A stretch of DNA of 5,012 nucleotides from Micrococcales bacterium (GTDB taxonomy: Bacteria > Actinomycetota > Actinomycetes > Actinomycetales > Cellulomonadaceae): NCBI GenBank assembly GCA_009783975.1, contig WRCL01000181.1, positions 1 to 5,012 on the forward strand, in the 5' to 3' direction. Made by a program: the position numbers and the translations under genes. Shown here one piece after another: positions 3,749 through 5,012 of the stretch (positions within the stretch are counted from its first letter, which is position 1; each line of letters begins with the position of its first letter). Under the pieces are notes generated by a model. It did not search any database. It was given only the letters and a program-made list of their open reading frames with translations, and was not told where the DNA came from.

Positions 3749-5012
3749 CTAGGCCGTGGCGGCCTGGTCGAGCCAGGCTCGGGCTTCGAGTGCTGCTTTT
3801 GCCTTGCTCGTGGAGGCGGCGAACGCGCGGACCTCCGCGGGGACGACTTCGTCGGGGGGCAGGTGCCTGACGACGGTGGGGACGTGCTTGTTCGCGACAC
3901 ACAGGATGTCGAACGTGCCTGGTGGGAGCTTCGGGCTGGTCACCGCGGTGACCGCCATGGCGGTCAGCACCGGCCAGATCCCGTGCAGGGCACCGGCCTG
4001 GGCGACCTCGTCGCAGGCGGTGGCGAAGCGGGCCAGCGAGAACCCCGTCTGCACCTCCGGCGGGAGCGCGTGCAGGTGGCGCGACGCTTCGACGAAAGCC
4101 TCCGGGTCGAAACGGCCCTGCTTGATCAAGGCGATGACATCATCAACTGTCCAGGCGTGCGCGTGGGAGAAGTTCATCGCCAGGTATGCGAAGGTCGCAC
4201 GGCCGAAAGGGCCGTGTGCCGCGGCAATGTCCCGGGCCCCGTGGCTGTGGTCCGTGGCGCCTGGGGTGCGGTTGTCGCTCTTCAGGCTCCAGTGGTCTGT
4301 TCCGCACACGCACGACCGACGGGTGTGCCGACCGAAGGCAAGCACGTATTCGATGGCCAGGGGCGCCACCATCAACGGACCGGTCGACGTCCCCCACAGT
4401 GGCGGGGCCAGGTTGTTGCCGTAGAACCGCGCGGCGGCGGCCACCCCTGGGACGACGACGGGCAGGACCAGGTCGGGCAGGACCGTGTCACCAAGCTCGT
4501 CGAACGCAGCCTCGGGGACGGTGATCCCACCCGCGGTGACCCAGGCGCGGATGAGCCCGACCCCGTCGGGATAGTCCCCCCTGTGCTCCTGGGCGGCCCA
4601 GGCATCGCGGTTGCGCAACAACCACTCGGCTTTGGCGCAGTCACCGTCAGCCGCTGCCAACGCACGTCTGATGTCGGCGATCCCTGCGCTGGTCCGACCA
4701 CGCAGGGTCTTGATGTCGTCGACCGTGCCGGCGCGGGGCACACCGGCGGCCGGGTGGACCGACAGGTGGTGGGGCAAGGTGAGCCCGTCAAGCTCGGCGG
4801 CCCGCGACGGGTCGGTCGGTTCCAGGCGGAGCAGCGCTTGGGCCAGGTCGTGGGGCCAGTACCCCTCCTCCTGGGCCGCCTTGACGCTGGCGACCAGGTC
4901 GTCGAACGACAACGTCCAGTCTGAGTACGTCGGGACGCACAGCAGCGTGCCGCCTGGCGGGCGGTCGTTCCACTCCACGTCAAGGCCGGGAAGGCGCCCG
5001 TCGAACGTGCTG
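3749..5012 (-). CDS. Large protein with an EF-Ts/UBA-like segment, C-terminal part (5' end beyond window); possible DUF6493-type relative
   Basis: The frame is open through the right edge, so the GTG at 4978 is probably internal and the true start lies outside; 420 residues are visible. Numbering from that GTG, residues 8-52 (PPGGTLLCVPTYSDWTLSFDDL, then HDLAQALLRL) resemble the L-x-x-PT and D-x-x-x-ALLRL pattern I associate with actinobacterial DUF6493-type proteins. Residues 88-125 (DIKTLRGRTSAGIADIRRA, then DGDCAKAEWLLRNR) closely follow the EF-Ts N-terminal UBA-like motif (LR-x-x-T-x-AG-x-x-D-x-x-x-AL with GD-x-x-x-A-x-x-x-LR). A Cys-containing stretch RRSCVCGTDHW lies near 220. The C-terminal end (PPEVQTGFSLARF, ALHGIWPVLTAMA, then VRAFAASTSKAKAALEA) is helical. 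I see no signal peptide or membrane segment, so a cytoplasmic location is likely. A truncated dead copy lies at 700-1957. Function is unknown; the DUF6493 link is from memory of the family pattern. Confidence 0.75.
   Translation of the reverse strand, partial: STFDGRLPGLDVEWNDRPPGGTLLCVPTYSDWTLSFDDLVASVKAAQEEGYWPHDLAQALLRLEPTDPSRAAELDGLTLPHHLSVHPAAGVPRAGTVDDIKTLRGRTSAGIADIRRALAAADGDCAKAEWLLRNRDAWAAQEHRGDYPDGVGLIRAWVTAGGITVPEAAFDELGDTVLPDLVLPVVVPGVAAAARFYGNNLAPPLWGTSTGPLMVAPLAIEYVLAFGRHTRRSCVCGTDHWSLKSDNRTPGATDHSHGARDIAAAHGPFGRATFAYLAMNFSHAHAWTVDDVIALIKQGRFDPEAFVEASRHLHALPPEVQTGFSLARFATACDEVAQAGALHGIWPVLTAMAVTAVTSPKLPPGTFDILCVANKHVPTVVRHLPPDEVVPAEVRAFAASTSKAKAALEARAWLDQAATA

Noticed and set aside
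4604..4717. A true EF-Ts (tsf) gene
   Set aside because: Only the UBA-like N-terminal motif is present; the EF-Ts core and coiled-coil regions are absent and the motif is internal.
3734..4924. Long plus-strand open frame (396 codons) opposite the right-edge gene
   Set aside because: It is a GC-rich antisense shadow. Its Gly/Arg/Val-rich translation shows no motif, while the minus frame shows the TS-N-like pattern and has a paralogous remnant.
1..5012. tRNA, rRNA or CRISPR array
   Set aside because: I saw no cloverleaf, rRNA-like block or regularly spaced repeat array on either strand.

Overview
The window comes from a high-GC actinobacterium. Third codon positions are strongly G/C, GTG starts are used, the lipoproteins carry an actinobacterial-style lipobox, and one promoter sits so close to its start codon that the mRNA is probably leaderless. 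I cannot place it to genus.

Layout, left to right. Positions 1-345 (minus) hold the N-terminal part of a lipoprotein gene that runs off the left edge. After a gene-poor stretch, about 700-998 (minus) is an eroded copy of the 3' part of the gene at the right edge. A compact toxin-antitoxin cassette on the plus strand follows: a RelE/HigB-like toxin at 1108-1512 and an XRE-family antitoxin at 1502-1849. A short stretch at 1872-1957 looks like the continuation of the eroded gene. A complete 441-residue beta-propeller-type lipoprotein (1974-3299, minus) is next, paralogous to the left-edge lipoprotein. A 449-bp gene-poor spacer follows, with hairpins, short repeats and one doubtful small ORF. The last gene (3749 to the right edge, minus) is unrecognised at family level with certainty. 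It contains an EF-Ts/UBA-like segment and resembles the C-terminal part of the actinobacterial DUF6493-type proteins.

The main reading is a tandem duplication. In the minus direction the order is large gene, lipoprotein, truncated large gene, lipoprotein. The left copy of the large gene is dead: it has a nonsense codon, two frameshifting deletions and a lost C-terminus.

The toxin-antitoxin cassette lies inside that dead copy and looks like a small non-autonomous mobile element. It is bounded by 15-bp inverted repeats (14/15 match) and flanked by a 7-bp direct repeat. Joining the two sides in silico at one copy of the direct repeat rebuilds a reading register colinear with the intact paralog across the junction. 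No transposase is present.

The toxin and antitoxin genes overlap and probably form one autoregulated operon, with palindromes inside the promoter spacer as candidate operators. The lipoprotein and the large gene form a repeated pair, which suggests a functional link, but the sequence does not show what the pair does.
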